In this document: positions 17,427 to 28,745 of the stretch, piece by piece
Layout of the letters: every line of letters starts with the position of its first letter
How positions within the stretch are numbered: the stretch's first letter is position 1
Origin: Opitutaceae bacterium EW11
Lineage (GTDB): Bacteria > Verrucomicrobiota > Verrucomicrobiia > Opitutales > Opitutaceae
Direction: 5' to 3'
Assembly (NCBI GenBank): GCA_003054665.1
Contig: QAYY01000021.1
Location: 1-58,746 of the forward strand
DNA: 58,746 bases
Translations under genes and position numbers: made by a program
The notes under the pieces: generated by a model
The model's database searches: none
The model's input: only the letters and a program-made list of their open reading frames with translations
What the model was told of the DNA's origin: nothing

Positions 17427-18446
17427 TCAGCCGTGCGGGCGCTGGGCGACCGATGGCCAGCCGTCGTCATCCCAGACGAGCGGTTCGATCCTTAGCTTCG
17501 GCTTGCCGTTGTCCGAGGCGTCATAGCCGTGGAAAACCAAGTAGTCCGTGCCGTCGAACGTACAAACGGCGTTGTGCCCGACGCCGTACCACTGTTCGTC
17601 GCCGGCCAAGAGAAGCGTGCCGCCGCCTCTGTCCATGCGCACGCCGGTCCGGTCGAGATATGGCCCGACGACGTGTTGGGCTCGGCCGACGATCATCTTG
17701 TAGGTGCTTTGGCGGCCCTTGCAGCAGTAGTCGATCGAGGCGAAGAGATAAAAATACGGCCCGCGCCGGAAGATGAAGGGAGCCTCGATGGCGTTACCTC
17801 CGGCGTCCTTGGGATTGTCATCCACAGCGGGCGGATTCTCCCCAGCGGGCTTTGAGACCCGGCTGGCGATGATCCGGAGACGATCTGGGTTCTCCGCGAG
17901 CTGCATGCGGTCCGGCGTGAGCTTGGCGATCTGGATGCCGGACCAGAAAGAACCGAATGCGAGGTAGGGAGTACCGTCCTCGCCGACGATCAGGTTCGGG
18001 TCGATCGCGTTCCAGTTGGTTCGGCCTGGAAACGACTGCACGACTTTTCCGTGGTCTTCCCAGCGAAACCGTGGATCGCGTGGGTCGAGAGTGACGTTGG
18101 TCGCCAAGCCGATGCACGACGTGTTTCTTCCGAACGCCGAGACGGAATAGTAGAGATAGTACCGGCCGTCGGCGAAACTGATGTCGGGAGCCCAAACATG
18201 GCCCTTGAACGAGGGCACGGCCGCGACCGCCCAAGGGGGAGGGGCGGCAAAAACCGGTTTTTCGGCGATCCAGTGCGTGCGGTCGGGCGAGGACCAGACC
18301 GCGATGCCTCTTCCCGTTGCGAACAGGTAGTACGTTCCGCCTTCGCGGATCATCACCGGATCGTGAACGGAGATCGGCTGCTGCTCGGCCCGCAGCAGCG
18401 CAAGGCCGAGAGCCAGCCAGACAAGGAGCAGCGAGCGCGGATTCAC
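17427..18446 (-). CDS. GH43 arabinan endo-1,5-alpha-L-arabinanase-like enzyme
   Basis: 339 residues with a signal peptide ending near ALLRA and a five-bladed beta-propeller of glycoside hydrolase family 43. The three catalytic acids can be placed: D in ISVHDPVMI (base), D in NWNAIDPNL (pKa modulator), and E in NAIEAPFIF (acid). HVWAPDISF and GHNAVCTF also match arabinanases. It would cut arabinan side chains of pectin, in line with the nearby lyase and acetylesterase. Transcribed on the minus strand, 15 bp after aquaporin. Confidence 0.88.
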   Translation of the reverse strand: MNPRSLLLVWLALGLALLRAEQQPISVHDPVMIREGGTYYLFATGRGIAVWSSPDRTHWIAEKPVFAAPPPWAVAAVPSFKGHVWAPDISFADGRYYLYYSVSAFGRNTSCIGLATNVTLDPRDPRFRWEDHGKVVQSFPGRTNWNAIDPNLIVGEDGTPYLAFGSFWSGIQIAKLTPDRMQLAENPDRLRIIASRVSKPAGENPPAVDDNPKDAGGNAIEAPFIFRRGPYFYLFASIDYCCKGRQSTYKMIVGRAQHVVGPYLDRTGVRMDRGGGTLLLAGDEQWYGVGHNAVCTFDGTDYLVFHGYDASDNGKPKLRIEPLVWDDDGWPSVAQRPHG

Positions 18447-18461
18447 GATCGCGCGCCGAAG

Positions 18462-19938
<1,477 letters not shown>

Positions 19939-20010
19939 TTGAGCTAATCAACCCGGATTCCAGACGGGCGCCACTTGGGTGGCGACTTCGACCGGCGCTA
20001 CTTTGTTCCA

Positions 20011-21537
20011 ATGTCGGAAGCACTTACGAAAACGCCAACCATCCTGATCATCGACGATGACCAGGAGATTCGTTATTCCCTAGGACGCGTACTCTCTTCG
20101 CGGGCCTATCAGGTTTCAGAGGCCGCGAGCGGGGAGCAGGGAATCGAGGCGGTAAAAAAGAGCCCGCCGGATCTTGTGTTTCTGGACATCCGGATGGGCG
20201 GCATGAGCGGCATCGAGGCTCTGCAACACATACGATCGGTGAACCCGAAGCAGATGGTCATCCTCATGACCGCCTTCGGCACCGCGCAGACCGCGATCGA
20301 GGCGATGAAGTACGGCGCCTTCGACTACGTGATGAAGCCGTTCGACGCGGAGAAGGTCCTAAGCCTCGCCGAAAAGGCGCTGAAGGCGACGGCCGACATG
20401 CGCGCCGTCCGCGACTACAAGCCTTCGATCAATATCGAAGACTATCGCGAGGGGATGGTGGGCAGCTCGGAGGTGATGCAGGACGTGTTCAAGGTGATCG
20501 GCCAAGTCACGGCGAGCGACGTCACTGTCATGATCACCGGCGAAAGCGGCACCGGAAAAGAGCTGGTCGCGCGTTCCATCTGGAAGCACAGCCACCGCGC
20601 CGCGAAGCCCTTCATCGCGGTCAACTGCGCGGCGATTCCGGACAATCTCATCGAGAGCGAACTCTTTGGGCACGAGAAGGGAGCTTTCACCGGGGCGGTT
20701 GGACAAAGGCTCGGGAAATTCGAGTTGTGCGACGGTGGGACGATTTTCCTCGATGAAATCGGGGATATGGCGCTGGCGACGCAGACGAAAATCCTGCGCG
20801 TTTTGCAGCAGGGCGAAATTCAGCGCGTCGGCGGCTCCGAGACGCTGAAGGTCGACGTGCGAATCATTGCGGCGACGAACAAGGATCTCGAGGCGATGGT
20901 GAAGGAAAAAACCTTCCGCGAGGATCTGTATTATCGCCTGAATGTAGTGCGGATTCGCATGCCGGCGTTGCGCGACCGCGGAGACGATATCCCGCAGCTG
21001 GTCGATTTCTGCCTGCAATACCTCGTTCAGCAAAAGAAAGCGCGCGCGACCAAAGTCGCTCCGGAAGCGATGGCCGTGCTGACGCGCTATCGCTGGCCGG
21101 GCAACGTACGCGAGTTGGAGAATGTTGTTTATCGAAGCGCAGTCATCGCCCAGGGCGATACGCTGCTGGTGCGCGACTTGCCGGTGGAAATCTGCGCAGC
21201 GGTGGGAGCAGACAGCACGCCGGTGCCGGAACCGACCGTGGAGGCACCGCGAGCTCGGACCGCTGAATCGACCCTTGTCGGTCGGCCGCGAGAGGTGATC
21301 GGACAGCCTTCCGCCGCAACTTCGTCCGAGGCGCCGCTAACGCTCGAGCGAGCGCTCGACTACATCCACGAACAGCTCTCCGGCGGCCCCGATCCAATCC
21401 TCACGCGGCTTGAACAGGAAATGATTCGCCGCGTGATGAAAGCTGAAGGTGGCAATCTCCTGAAAGCCTCGGAGAAACTCGGCATCACCCGAGCGACGCT
21501 CCGCAAGCGTGTGGACGAACTCGGGCTTCGGTCCTGA
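20011..21537 (+). CDS. NtrC-family sigma-54-dependent response regulator
   Basis: 508 residues in the order receiver, AAA+, Fis-type HTH. The receiver holds DDD near residue 15 and the phospho-acceptor D in VFLDIRMGG. The AAA+ domain holds GESGTGKE (Walker A), the sigma-54 contact GAFTGA, and FLDEIGD (Walker B). The C-terminal helix-turn-helix is [15 protein letters not shown]. It would open sigma-54 promoters on phosphorylation. No histidine kinase is next to it, so it is an orphan in this window. An Ala/Pro-rich linker separates AAA+ and HTH. Confidence 0.93.
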   Translation: MSEALTKTPTILIIDDDQEIRYSLGRVLSSRAYQVSEAASGEQGIEAVKKSPPDLVFLDIRMGGMSGIEALQHIRSVNPKQMVILMTAFGTAQTAIEAMKYGAFDYVMKPFDAEKVLSLAEKALKATADMRAVRDYKPSINIEDYREGMVGSSEVMQDVFKVIGQVTASDVTVMITGESGTGKELVARSIWKHSHRAAKPFIAVNCAAIPDNLIESELFGHEKGAFTGAVGQRLGKFELCDGGTIFLDEIGDMALATQTKILRVLQQGEIQRVGGSETLKVDVRIIAATNKDLEAMVKEKTFREDLYYRLNVVRIRMPALRDRGDDIPQLVDFCLQYLVQQKKARATKVAPEAMAVLTRYRWPGNVRELENVVYRSAVIAQGDTLLVRDLPVEICAAVGADSTPVPEPTVEAPRARTAESTLVGRPREVIGQPSAATSSEAPLTLERALDYIHEQLSGGPDPILTRLEQEMIRRVMKAEGGNLLKASEKLGITRATLRKRVDELGLRS

Positions 21538-21626
21538 GAGCGTCTGCGAGTTCGGTAGGCTAGCTGGCGTTGTCGTGCGAGCTATCGCCGCCGAGGCGTC
21601 GATGCGGACGCGGCTCGGAAGCGGAC

Positions 21627-21656
21627 AAAAAAAGAGGCGCGCTCGCGGCGCGCCTC
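21627..21656 (-). terminator. Rho-independent terminator
   Basis: Read on the minus strand: stem GAGGCGCGC/GCGCGCCTC of 9 bp with a 5-base loop (21634-21656), followed by seven T. It lies 14 bp past the stop of the minus-strand gene that ends at 21671. Confidence 0.85.
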
Positions 21657-21670
21657 AAAGGGGCCAGTTC

Positions 21671-22381
21671 CTAGTCTTCGTCTTCGTCGGCGTCGGCCGG
21701 ACGCTCAACTTCCTGACGACACTCGGCCATGACTCGCAGCCAGATCTCGCGGAGATCGAAGAGCCGGTGAATCGAATCGCGGCGGAACGCCGCCAGACCG
21801 CGGGAATGCTCGACAGCTTTGTCGTCCAGCAAGGCGAGCGACTGGTTCAACTCGCGCAGCGCACGTTTGAACAGGCTGATCGCCATTGCGTAGTCGCCAA
21901 AGTCGAGGGCGTGAATGCCGAGAACCGCCTGCTCCTCGCCCCGGTAGAGTGTGGCTTGGAATGCGAGAGCGAGCGGCTGCGGCACTTTAGCGGGATCGGC
22001 CGCGAGGCGGTCCCAGGAGCGTTTGAGCGTCAGGTAGATCGCCTTGGTCGCAATGAACACGGGGTTCTTCTGCAGCGTGTAGGGATCCGAGTCGTCGTCG
22101 CCCAATTCGCCGCGGCTATCCGCCGTGTTGTCGGACTCGTCGTCGCTGTCGTCCTCTTCCGTGCCGTCCGAACTCCAGCCCTCCCGATCCCAGCCCATCA
22201 GATGGGCGGCTTCGTCAAGGCGCTCGGGATGATCCCTGAGTTGTTCGTAGAAAGCGAGATAGCGATGAAGAACGTCGTCCTGTTCCCGAAGGTATTTCTC
22301 CCAATCAAATTCGTTCCAAGCGAGGTCACCGCGATCTTCCCACTCGTTGTCCGAGGGGCCGTCAGGATCAAAATTACTCAT
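21671..22381 (-). CDS. Acidic hypothetical protein, possibly helical repeat
   Basis: 236 residues. The N-terminus (MSNFDPDGPSDNEWEDRGD) and a central stretch around residue 90 are extremely rich in D and E, and the C-terminus ends DADEDED. Between them lies a helical segment (LQKNPVFIATKAIYLTLKRSWDRL and following) with a TPR-like feel (GDYAMAISLFKRALREL). No known family was recognised. The start at 22381 drops 16 residues of basic, unlikely sequence. It is divergent from acylphosphatase, and the terminator at 21.6 kb belongs to it. Confidence 0.7.
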   Translation of the reverse strand: MSNFDPDGPSDNEWEDRGDLAWNEFDWEKYLREQDDVLHRYLAFYEQLRDHPERLDEAAHLMGWDREGWSSDGTEEDDSDDESDNTADSRGELGDDDSDPYTLQKNPVFIATKAIYLTLKRSWDRLAADPAKVPQPLALAFQATLYRGEEQAVLGIHALDFGDYAMAISLFKRALRELNQSLALLDDKAVEHSRGLAAFRRDSIHRLFDLREIWLRVMAECRQEVERPADADEDED

Positions 22382-22617
22382 TCGGATAGGTCGAGAATGT
22401 GGGCCGGAACGTGCGCGCCGAGGTACCAAAATGCAAATGGAAAAGCCCGGTGGACGAGCTGCCGAAATTGAGGGTCTTTACGTGCCGCAAGTTAGCGAGT
22501 TTGGCTGGAGACCCTAGCTCAGCACATCTGTTGCCAAGCGGTTTCCCGATTCGGAAAAAACCGGATGCTTTGCAGATTGAGATCTCCCTTGCTCCTTGTA
22601 GGTTTGCGACTTCCGCC

Positions 22618-22893
22618 ATGGCAGACGTTCAACACGCCACCGTTCATTTCTCCGGCCGCGTCCAAGGCGTGGGCTTTCGGTACACCACGCTCCAAGTAGC
22701 GAAGGAATTCGAGGTGTCCGGCTACGTGCAAAACCTGCCCGACGGTCGGGTGGAGCTGGAGGCGGAGGGAAGGGCCGAAGAGGTGAAACGGTTCGTCGAC
22801 ACCTTAAAAGAGCGCATGCACGGCTACATTCGGAAGGCCGAGGAGAAGACCGAGCGGCGCGAAGGCGTGTTCCGTGGATTCACCATCAAGTGA
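22618..22893 (+). CDS. acyP: Acylphosphatase
   Basis: 91 residues, the usual size. The phosphate loop with catalytic arginine is GRVQGVGFRYTT near residues 14-25, and the catalytic asparagine is in VQNLPDGRVELEAEG. The enzyme hydrolyses carboxyl phosphates such as acetyl phosphate or 1,3-bisphosphoglycerate. ATG 22618 was chosen because the family begins there, although the frame is open much further upstream. Confidence 0.92.
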   Translation: MADVQHATVHFSGRVQGVGFRYTTLQVAKEFEVSGYVQNLPDGRVELEAEGRAEEVKRFVDTLKERMHGYIRKAEEKTERREGVFRGFTIK

Positions 22894-23006
22894 TTTAAGC
22901 CAAGCCGGTTAGGAATGATTGACCATCGTCAGATGGGGGCGATGCATCGACTTTTCGCTTGATCCGTCGGTAATCATTGGAATCTTGCTGTACTTACCAA
23001 GAATAA

Positions 23007-23618
23007 ATGGCCGATTCCTCCCATCTCCATCCCATCTTCGACCGCGTCGTGACTCGTGCGGAGAAGGAAACGCAGCTGGAGCAGCGCGCGAGGGTGATTT
23101 GGCTTTTCGGACTTTCCGGAGCAGGGAAGAGCACGCTCGCGGTCGCGCTGGAAAGGCGGTTGCAGGCGAGTGGGCGCGTCACGCATCTGCTGGACGGCGA
23201 CAATATCCGGACGGGGCTCAATCGGAACCTCGGCTTTAGCGATGCGGATCGCGATGAAAACATCCGGAGAGTGGCGGAGGTGGCGAAGCTCTTCGTGCAG
23301 GCGGGGGTGATCACGATTTGCTCGTTCATTACCCCGACTCGGGCTCAACGGGCTGACGCTCGCTCGATCATCGGCCCCGACGACCTCCTGGAAATCTACG
23401 TGCGTGCCTCGTTCGAAGCCTGCGCAGCCCGCGATCCCAAGGGGCTGTATGCAAAAGCCCGCGCCGGCGACGTGAAACAATTCACCGGACGCGATTCGGG
23501 TTTCGAGCCACCGTTGGCCGACGACCCTGGCTTTGTGATCGAGACGGAGAGTGAATCTCCAGAGGCGTCGCTCGAGCGTCTGGTGGGAATCGTCGCACCG
23601 CGTATTCAGTTTCCATGA
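23007..23618 (+). CDS. cysC: Adenylylsulfate (APS) kinase
   Basis: 203 residues. Walker A is GLSGAGKST at 35-43, followed by LLDGDNIRTGLNRNLGFS and DRDENIRR, the APS-binding signature of CysC. It phosphorylates APS to PAPS. It overlaps cysD by four bases (ATGA), so ATP-sulfurylase and APS kinase are made together. Having cysC first in the operon, before the two sulfurylase subunits, is a less common order. No PAPS or APS reductase is in the window. Confidence 0.94.
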   Translation: MADSSHLHPIFDRVVTRAEKETQLEQRARVIWLFGLSGAGKSTLAVALERRLQASGRVTHLLDGDNIRTGLNRNLGFSDADRDENIRRVAEVAKLFVQAGVITICSFITPTRAQRADARSIIGPDDLLEIYVRASFEACAARDPKGLYAKARAGDVKQFTGRDSGFEPPLADDPGFVIETESESPEASLERLVGIVAPRIQFP

Positions 23619-24520
23619 GTTCGTACAACCTGACCCACCTCGCGCAATTGGAGCACGAGGCGATATTCGTCATGCGTGAAGTGGCCGCGCAATTCGAGCG
23701 TCCGGCGCTGCTGTTCTCCGGCGGCAAGGACTCGATTGTGATGGTGCGGCTCGCACAAAAGGCATTTGCGCCGGCGAAATTCCCGTTCCCTCTTGTGCAC
23801 ATCGATACGGGACACAACTTTCCCGAGACGATCGCGTTTCGCGACCAGCTCGTGAAGGCGACTGGAGGACGGCTCGTCGTCCGTTCGGTGGAGGATTCCA
23901 TCAAGAGCGGACGCTGTGTCGAAGAGAAGGGCCCGAATCCTTCGCGCAACGCTCTTCAGACGATCACGCTTCTCGATGCCATCGCCGAACTCCAATACGA
24001 CGCTTGCTTGGGCGGCGCGCGCCGCGACGAGGAGAAAGCGCGGGCGAAGGAACGCTTTTTTTCTCACCGCGACGAGTTTGGCCAATGGGATCCCAAAAAC
24101 CAGCGCCCGGAGCTCTGGAATCTCTTCAACGGACGCAAGCATCACGGAGAGCACTTCCGCGTGTTCCCTCTCAGCAACTGGACCGAGATGGACGTCTGGC
24201 AATACATCGCTCGCGAGAAGCTCGACATCCCGACGATCTACTTCTCGCACGATCGCCAGGTGGTGAACCGCAATGGCGTGCTCCTCGGGGTGACGCCCTT
24301 CATCACCGTGATGCCTGGAGAAACTCCTCAGACAAAACGCGTTCGTTTCCGCACGGTCGGCGACGCCACCTGCACGGGGGCGGTGGAGTCCGATGCCTCC
24401 ACGCTGGCCGAGATCATTCAGGAAGTGGCTTCGGCTCGCGTGACCGAGCGCGGCGCCCGGGCCGACGACAAACGTTCCGAGACTGCCATGGAGGATCGGA
24501 AAAAAGCCGGGTACTTCTGA
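23615..24520 (+). CDS. cysD: Sulfate adenylyltransferase subunit 2 (ATP sulfurylase small subunit)
   Basis: 301 residues, near the E. coli CysD length (302). The PP-loop SGGKDS is at 35-40, and GGARRDEEKARAKERFFS, WNLFNG and LSNWTEMDVWQYI are family blocks. With CysN it forms APS from ATP and sulfate. It starts inside the end of cysC and is followed by 120 bp before cysN, a wider gap than usual in this operon. Confidence 0.96.
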   Translation: MSSYNLTHLAQLEHEAIFVMREVAAQFERPALLFSGGKDSIVMVRLAQKAFAPAKFPFPLVHIDTGHNFPETIAFRDQLVKATGGRLVVRSVEDSIKSGRCVEEKGPNPSRNALQTITLLDAIAELQYDACLGGARRDEEKARAKERFFSHRDEFGQWDPKNQRPELWNLFNGRKHHGEHFRVFPLSNWTEMDVWQYIAREKLDIPTIYFSHDRQVVNRNGVLLGVTPFITVMPGETPQTKRVRFRTVGDATCTGAVESDASTLAEIIQEVASARVTERGARADDKRSETAMEDRKKAGYF

Positions 24521-24640
24521 GCGAGAACAATCGCCCGCGGTCAGCCTGCTGCGTTCGAGCGCGGTTCCGGGCGTCCGGACCAAGGCCGACGGCGACCCGG
24601 GCTCCGGTCATCCGCACTGTAACCACTTTCATATTACACG

Positions 24641-25909
24641 ATGTCTAGCGACACCACCTATCTCTCCATGGACCTGCTCCGGTTCACGACCGCCGGAAGC
24701 GTCGACGACGGCAAGTCCACCCTGATCGGACGCCTGCTGTACGACTCGAAGGCGATCTTCGAGGACCAGCTCGAGGCGATCGAGCGGGCGACCGAGCAGC
24801 GCGGCGAAGACCACCTGAATCTTTCGCTCCTCACGGACGGCCTTCGCGCCGAACGTGAGCAGGGAATCACCATCGACGTGGCCTACCGATATTTCGCCAC
24901 GCCGAAGCGGAAATTCATCATCGCCGACACTCCGGGGCACATCCAGTACACGCGCAACATGGTGACCGGCGCGTCGACCGCGAACCTCGCGATCATCCTC
25001 GTCGACGCCCGCAAAGGCATCCTCGAGCAGACGTGCCGGCACTCGTTCATCGCCTCCTTGCTCCGCATTCCACACCTCGTGGTTTGCGTGAACAAGATGG
25101 ACCTCGTCGACTACCGCCAAGAGGTGTTCGACGACATCGTTCAGCGGTACTCGGAGTTCGCTTCGCGCCTGGAGATCCCGGACATCAAATTCATTCCGAT
25201 CAGCGCGCTCCACGGGGACAACGTGGTCGATCTCTCGGACAAGACGCCCTGGTACAAGGGCGCCTCGCTGCTCTACACGCTCGAGACGGTCTACATCGGC
25301 AGCGACGCGAACCACGTCGATCCGCGTTTCCCGGTCCAGACCGTCATTCGGCCCAACTCGGACAGCCACCACGATTTCCGCGGTTTTGCCGGACGAGTCG
25401 CGGGCGGTGTCTTCAAGGTCGGGGACGAAGTCCTGGCTCTGCCGTCGGGCTTCACGTCGCGTATCAAGACCCTTCATGACGCCGACGGAGACGTAGCCGA
25501 GGCCTTTTCGCCGATGTCGGCCGTGATGACGTTGGAGGACGAGATAGATATCTCGCGCGGCGACATGATCGTGAAACCGAACAACCAGCCGCAGGCCAGC
25601 CAGGATATCGACGCGATGGTCTGCTGGTTTTCCGACAAGAAACTCCAGCCCAACGGTCGCTACATTCTCCGCCACACCACCAAGGAGGTGAAGTGCATCG
25701 TGAAGGCCGTGCGGTACAAGGTGAACATCAACACCCTTCACAAGCTGGAGAACGACGCTGAAATCGGCATGAACGACATTGGGCGTATCCAGCTTCGCAC
25801 GACGGCGCCGCTCTTCTACGATCCCTACAAGCGCAACCGGAACACGGGGAGCCTCATCCTGATCGACGAGTTCACCAACGCTACGGTCGCGGCCGGGATG
25901 CTCCTGTAG
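24641..25909 (+). CDS. cysN: Sulfate adenylyltransferase subunit 1 (GTPase subunit)
   Basis: 422 residues of the EF-Tu-like GTPase family. GSVDDGKST (G1) is at 19-27, EQGITIDVAYRYF is the switch I region, IADTPGH is G3, and NKMDLVDY is G4. It couples GTP hydrolysis to APS synthesis by CysD. It is shorter than E. coli CysN (475) and has no fused CysC domain, in keeping with a separate cysC upstream. Confidence 0.95.
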   Translation: MSSDTTYLSMDLLRFTTAGSVDDGKSTLIGRLLYDSKAIFEDQLEAIERATEQRGEDHLNLSLLTDGLRAEREQGITIDVAYRYFATPKRKFIIADTPGHIQYTRNMVTGASTANLAIILVDARKGILEQTCRHSFIASLLRIPHLVVCVNKMDLVDYRQEVFDDIVQRYSEFASRLEIPDIKFIPISALHGDNVVDLSDKTPWYKGASLLYTLETVYIGSDANHVDPRFPVQTVIRPNSDSHHDFRGFAGRVAGGVFKVGDEVLALPSGFTSRIKTLHDADGDVAEAFSPMSAVMTLEDEIDISRGDMIVKPNNQPQASQDIDAMVCWFSDKKLQPNGRYILRHTTKEVKCIVKAVRYKVNINTLHKLENDAEIGMNDIGRIQLRTTAPLFYDPYKRNRNTGSLILIDEFTNATVAAGMLL

Positions 25910-25934
25910 TTCGGCGGGGCCAACCTCAAGTTTG

Positions 25935-25962
25935 AGGCGCGCCACAGAGCGCGCTCTTTTTC
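25935..25962 (+). terminator. Rho-independent terminator behind cysN
   Basis: GAGGCGCGC pairs with GCGCGCTC with one bulged base (25935-25957, loop CACAGA), followed by five T. It starts 25 bp after the cysN stop. Confidence 0.75.
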
Positions 25963-26040
25963 GTCTTCCGACGCCGGATAACGGCGCCACGTTTCGGGAA
26001 GCCGGTTTTCGGCGGTCAGGAGTCTCCCGGCCTTGCGCTC

Positions 26041-26961
26041 GTGCCGCTTCTCACCTCTATCGACCTGATGGCCGAACGCCCGTCCTATCCGAGCATCTGG
26101 TTTCACGCTTCGCGCCCGCGCACGCTGCCGGCGGCGATCGCGCCGGTGGTCGCCGCGTCGGCCTTGGCGTGGCACGACGGACTGTTTCGCGGCTGGGCGG
26201 CCCTGACCTGCCTCGGATTCGCACTCCTGATCCAGATCGGCACGAATTTCGCCAATGACTACTACGATTTCGTGAAGGGGGCCGACACCGCCAAGCGTGT
26301 GGGCCCAACGCGCGCGGTTGCCGCCGGGTGGGTGGCGCCGGGAACGATGCGCACTGCGATGCTGATAGTCTTCGGGGCGGCGTTCATCCTGGGCCTGACC
26401 CTGCTCGAATTCGGCGGTTGGCCGCTCCTTGTGGTAGGCGTGACGAGCATTCTCTGCGGAATCGCCTACACCGGCGGGCCGTATCCGCTCGGGTACAACG
26501 GCCTGGGAGACATCTTCGTCTTCATCTTCTTCGGGCTGGTGGCGGTCTGCGCGACGTACTTCGTCCAGGCGGGGAGCGTCACGGCCAACGCCGTCCTGAT
26601 CGCGATAGGAGTCGGGGCGCTGGCGACGAACATTCTCGTCGTGAACAACGATCGCGACGTCGACACGGACCGAGTCGCCGGCAAACGGACGCTCGTGGTG
26701 CGCTTCGGTCGAATGTATGCCTGGTGGCAGTACGTCGTCTGCCTTATCCTGGCGTTTGCCGTGCCGGTCTTGCTCTGGAGTCGCGGTTTTCGGCTCTGGG
26801 TCCTGCTCCCGCTCGTGCTGGTGCCCGTCGGTGTGACACATGCTCGGCGCCTGAAAACGGGTCGAACCCCTGCTGAGCTGATCGCGCTGCTGGGCGACAC
26901 AGGGAAACTGCTCGCCCTCTACGCACTTTTGCTCGGCGCAGGCCTTTTGCTGAGTCGATAG
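26041..26961 (+). CDS. menA: 1,4-dihydroxy-2-naphthoate polyprenyltransferase
   Basis: 306 residues with about nine hydrophobic segments. The first prenyl-diphosphate site is NFANDYYDFVKGADT and the second is NNDRDVDTDRVAGKRTL, both with the aspartates that bind Mg. The start of the mature family is WFHASRPRTLPAAIAP. It adds the isoprenoid tail to DHNA in menaquinone synthesis. GTG 26041 is used; ATG 26068 would be nine residues shorter. Other men genes are not in the window. Confidence 0.93.
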   Translation: MPLLTSIDLMAERPSYPSIWFHASRPRTLPAAIAPVVAASALAWHDGLFRGWAALTCLGFALLIQIGTNFANDYYDFVKGADTAKRVGPTRAVAAGWVAPGTMRTAMLIVFGAAFILGLTLLEFGGWPLLVVGVTSILCGIAYTGGPYPLGYNGLGDIFVFIFFGLVAVCATYFVQAGSVTANAVLIAIGVGALATNILVVNNDRDVDTDRVAGKRTLVVRFGRMYAWWQYVVCLILAFAVPVLLWSRGFRLWVLLPLVLVPVGVTHARRLKTGRTPAELIALLGDTGKLLALYALLLGAGLLLSR

Positions 26962-27032
26962 GAGGTCGGGCGGAAGGTTGGAGGATTGTGACGGGAGATC
27001 GCAGCTCCTACGCGAGCCTGACGGTTCTGCTG

Positions 27033-28676
27033 TCAGCGGCGGTCCGCGAGCCGGCGAGCGGTGCCGACCAGCTTCAGCATGGATCGAACGTGCCGGATCT
27101 GCGCGACGGTGAAGCCGGCGGTCTTTTTCTCCGGCCAGCCCGCAAGCAGGACGGCGAACGGCCGCCGATTGTCCTGGATGGGCAGAAGAACAAACGAGGC
27201 GAGCGCCGGCGTTTTCGCCCAGGCGGGAATATGCGGCACGATTCGCGCCTCCGTCGCGTCGTAGATCAATACGTCTTCGAGCCGCTGCAGGCAGAGGCCG
27301 AAGACATTGTGGTCGTCGTCGCGGAGCACGGCGGTGCCCCGCACTGCTGAGAAGAAATTCCCATTTCCGTAGAGCGCCCGGTATGTGTCGCCGTTTCGCA
27401 CCCACAGCACAGCTTCGGGGCAGGCGAATCCCTGCAGCGCGGTGCGAAGGACGACTTGGTAGATCTTCGACATGTCGACCGGCTCCTCGTCGAGCAGGCC
27501 GGCGAGTTGTTCGATACCCGATTGAAACGCGCGCTGGAAAACCGCCTCGTGGTTCGGATTGGCCGTATCGGACGATGGAGTCTCGCCGGAGGCGGCCGGC
27601 GCAGTCGGAATCGGATTCGCGGACGGAATCGTCGGCGTCGCGGGCGGCGGTTGCGACGGGCCGGCGGCTGCGGCGATGACATCGGCCGGCGCGACGGTCG
27701 GCGAGGGAAGCCGGGGCTCAAAGCCGGCGGGATCCTCACCAGTAATGCGAGCGTGAATACGCGGTCCGATCGTATCGGCGATCGCGTTGAGGCCGAACGT
27801 ATGGGCGAACTCGTTGAGCTGCTGGCCGGTCTCGCGGAGCATGTTGACGAGGGCGTCAGCATCCAGGCCGAAGATCTTGCCGCCGCGCGAGGCGATCTGC
27901 TTGGCCTTGGTGGCGAACTCCTGCGCTCCGACGTCGGAACGCAGCGCCAACTCGCAGAGTTTCACCGAGAGATCCGCCAGCGCGAGGATCTCCATGTCGG
28001 GCTGTTGCGTCGCAGTCCGGATAGCGTCCGGAGGCAGATCGCGAAGAGATTTCAGGATCGGTTCAGGGAGGTGGGCGCTGGCGAGCAGGTGGTAACCAAG
28101 CTCAAGCGGCGTGAGCCCGAAAACGCGGTTGAATGCCTCGTCCTCCGTCAGACCCGAAGTGGCCATGATCGTGGCCCGCCGGTAGTCGTCGATCATGAAG
28201 GCTGTCATGAGCAGGCGGCCGTAGTTTCGAAGGGAGGCACAAATGAACGCCTGTTCGGGGGAATTCGTCCCTCGCTGGTTCATCACCGACTCCGCCATCA
28301 AGCCGGAGCAGAGAGCGAGCGCGGCGATATCGCGTTTCTCGTTGGCGTTGAGATGCCGGTTCGCGTTCTCCATCAGCAGGAGCGACACCGCGAGCTGACG
28401 GATCTTGTTAAAGCCGATGACGTGGATGGCCTGCGTCACCGTGGTTACCGGTACGCCGGCGGGGTTGTAGCCGATCGTGTTGGCGGCGGCGATCACTCGG
28501 GCGGTGACAACGACATCGCGTCCGATCAGCACACTCAGCTCCTGAATCGAGGTCTCGTACGCGTTGGAGGACAGCCGCTGGATCAGCTCCACGATCTCGG
28601 ACAGCCCGGCGGATTCGCCGGCTTCGAGCTGTTCCGCCACGTGTTTGATTGTTTTTTGGCCAAGAGGGGAGACCAC
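27033..28676 (-). CDS. HDOD-domain signalling protein with C-terminal GAF-like region
   Basis: About 547 residues. An HDOD domain (a non-enzymatic relative of HD phosphohydrolases) fills the first ~240 residues, for example IQELSVLIGRDVVVTARVI and TVTQAIHVIGFNKIRQLAV. A proline/alanine-rich linker follows, then ~180 residues that resemble a GAF sensor domain (FACPEAVLWVRNGDTYRAL, VFGLCLQRLEDVLIYD). Such proteins act in signalling; the ligand is unknown. GTG 28676 was preferred because the longer ORF would start inside the trxA terminator. Confidence 0.83.
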   Translation of the reverse strand: MVSPLGQKTIKHVAEQLEAGESAGLSEIVELIQRLSSNAYETSIQELSVLIGRDVVVTARVIAAANTIGYNPAGVPVTTVTQAIHVIGFNKIRQLAVSLLLMENANRHLNANEKRDIAALALCSGLMAESVMNQRGTNSPEQAFICASLRNYGRLLMTAFMIDDYRRATIMATSGLTEDEAFNRVFGLTPLELGYHLLASAHLPEPILKSLRDLPPDAIRTATQQPDMEILALADLSVKLCELALRSDVGAQEFATKAKQIASRGGKIFGLDADALVNMLRETGQQLNEFAHTFGLNAIADTIGPRIHARITGEDPAGFEPRLPSPTVAPADVIAAAAGPSQPPPATPTIPSANPIPTAPAASGETPSSDTANPNHEAVFQRAFQSGIEQLAGLLDEEPVDMSKIYQVVLRTALQGFACPEAVLWVRNGDTYRALYGNGNFFSAVRGTAVLRDDDHNVFGLCLQRLEDVLIYDATEARIVPHIPAWAKTPALASFVLLPIQDNRRPFAVLLAGWPEKKTAGFTVAQIRHVRSMLKLVGTARRLADRR

Positions 28677-28745
28677 GCACTGTGTAATCGGCCAAGAAAC
28701 CGCTGGCTTAATGGAGGTTTGTCTTTGCCGACCCCGGGCGGGCAC

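Noticed and set aside
24629-25990. 453-codon open frame on the minus strand
   Set aside because: Antisense to cysN, which has all GTPase motifs; shadow frame.
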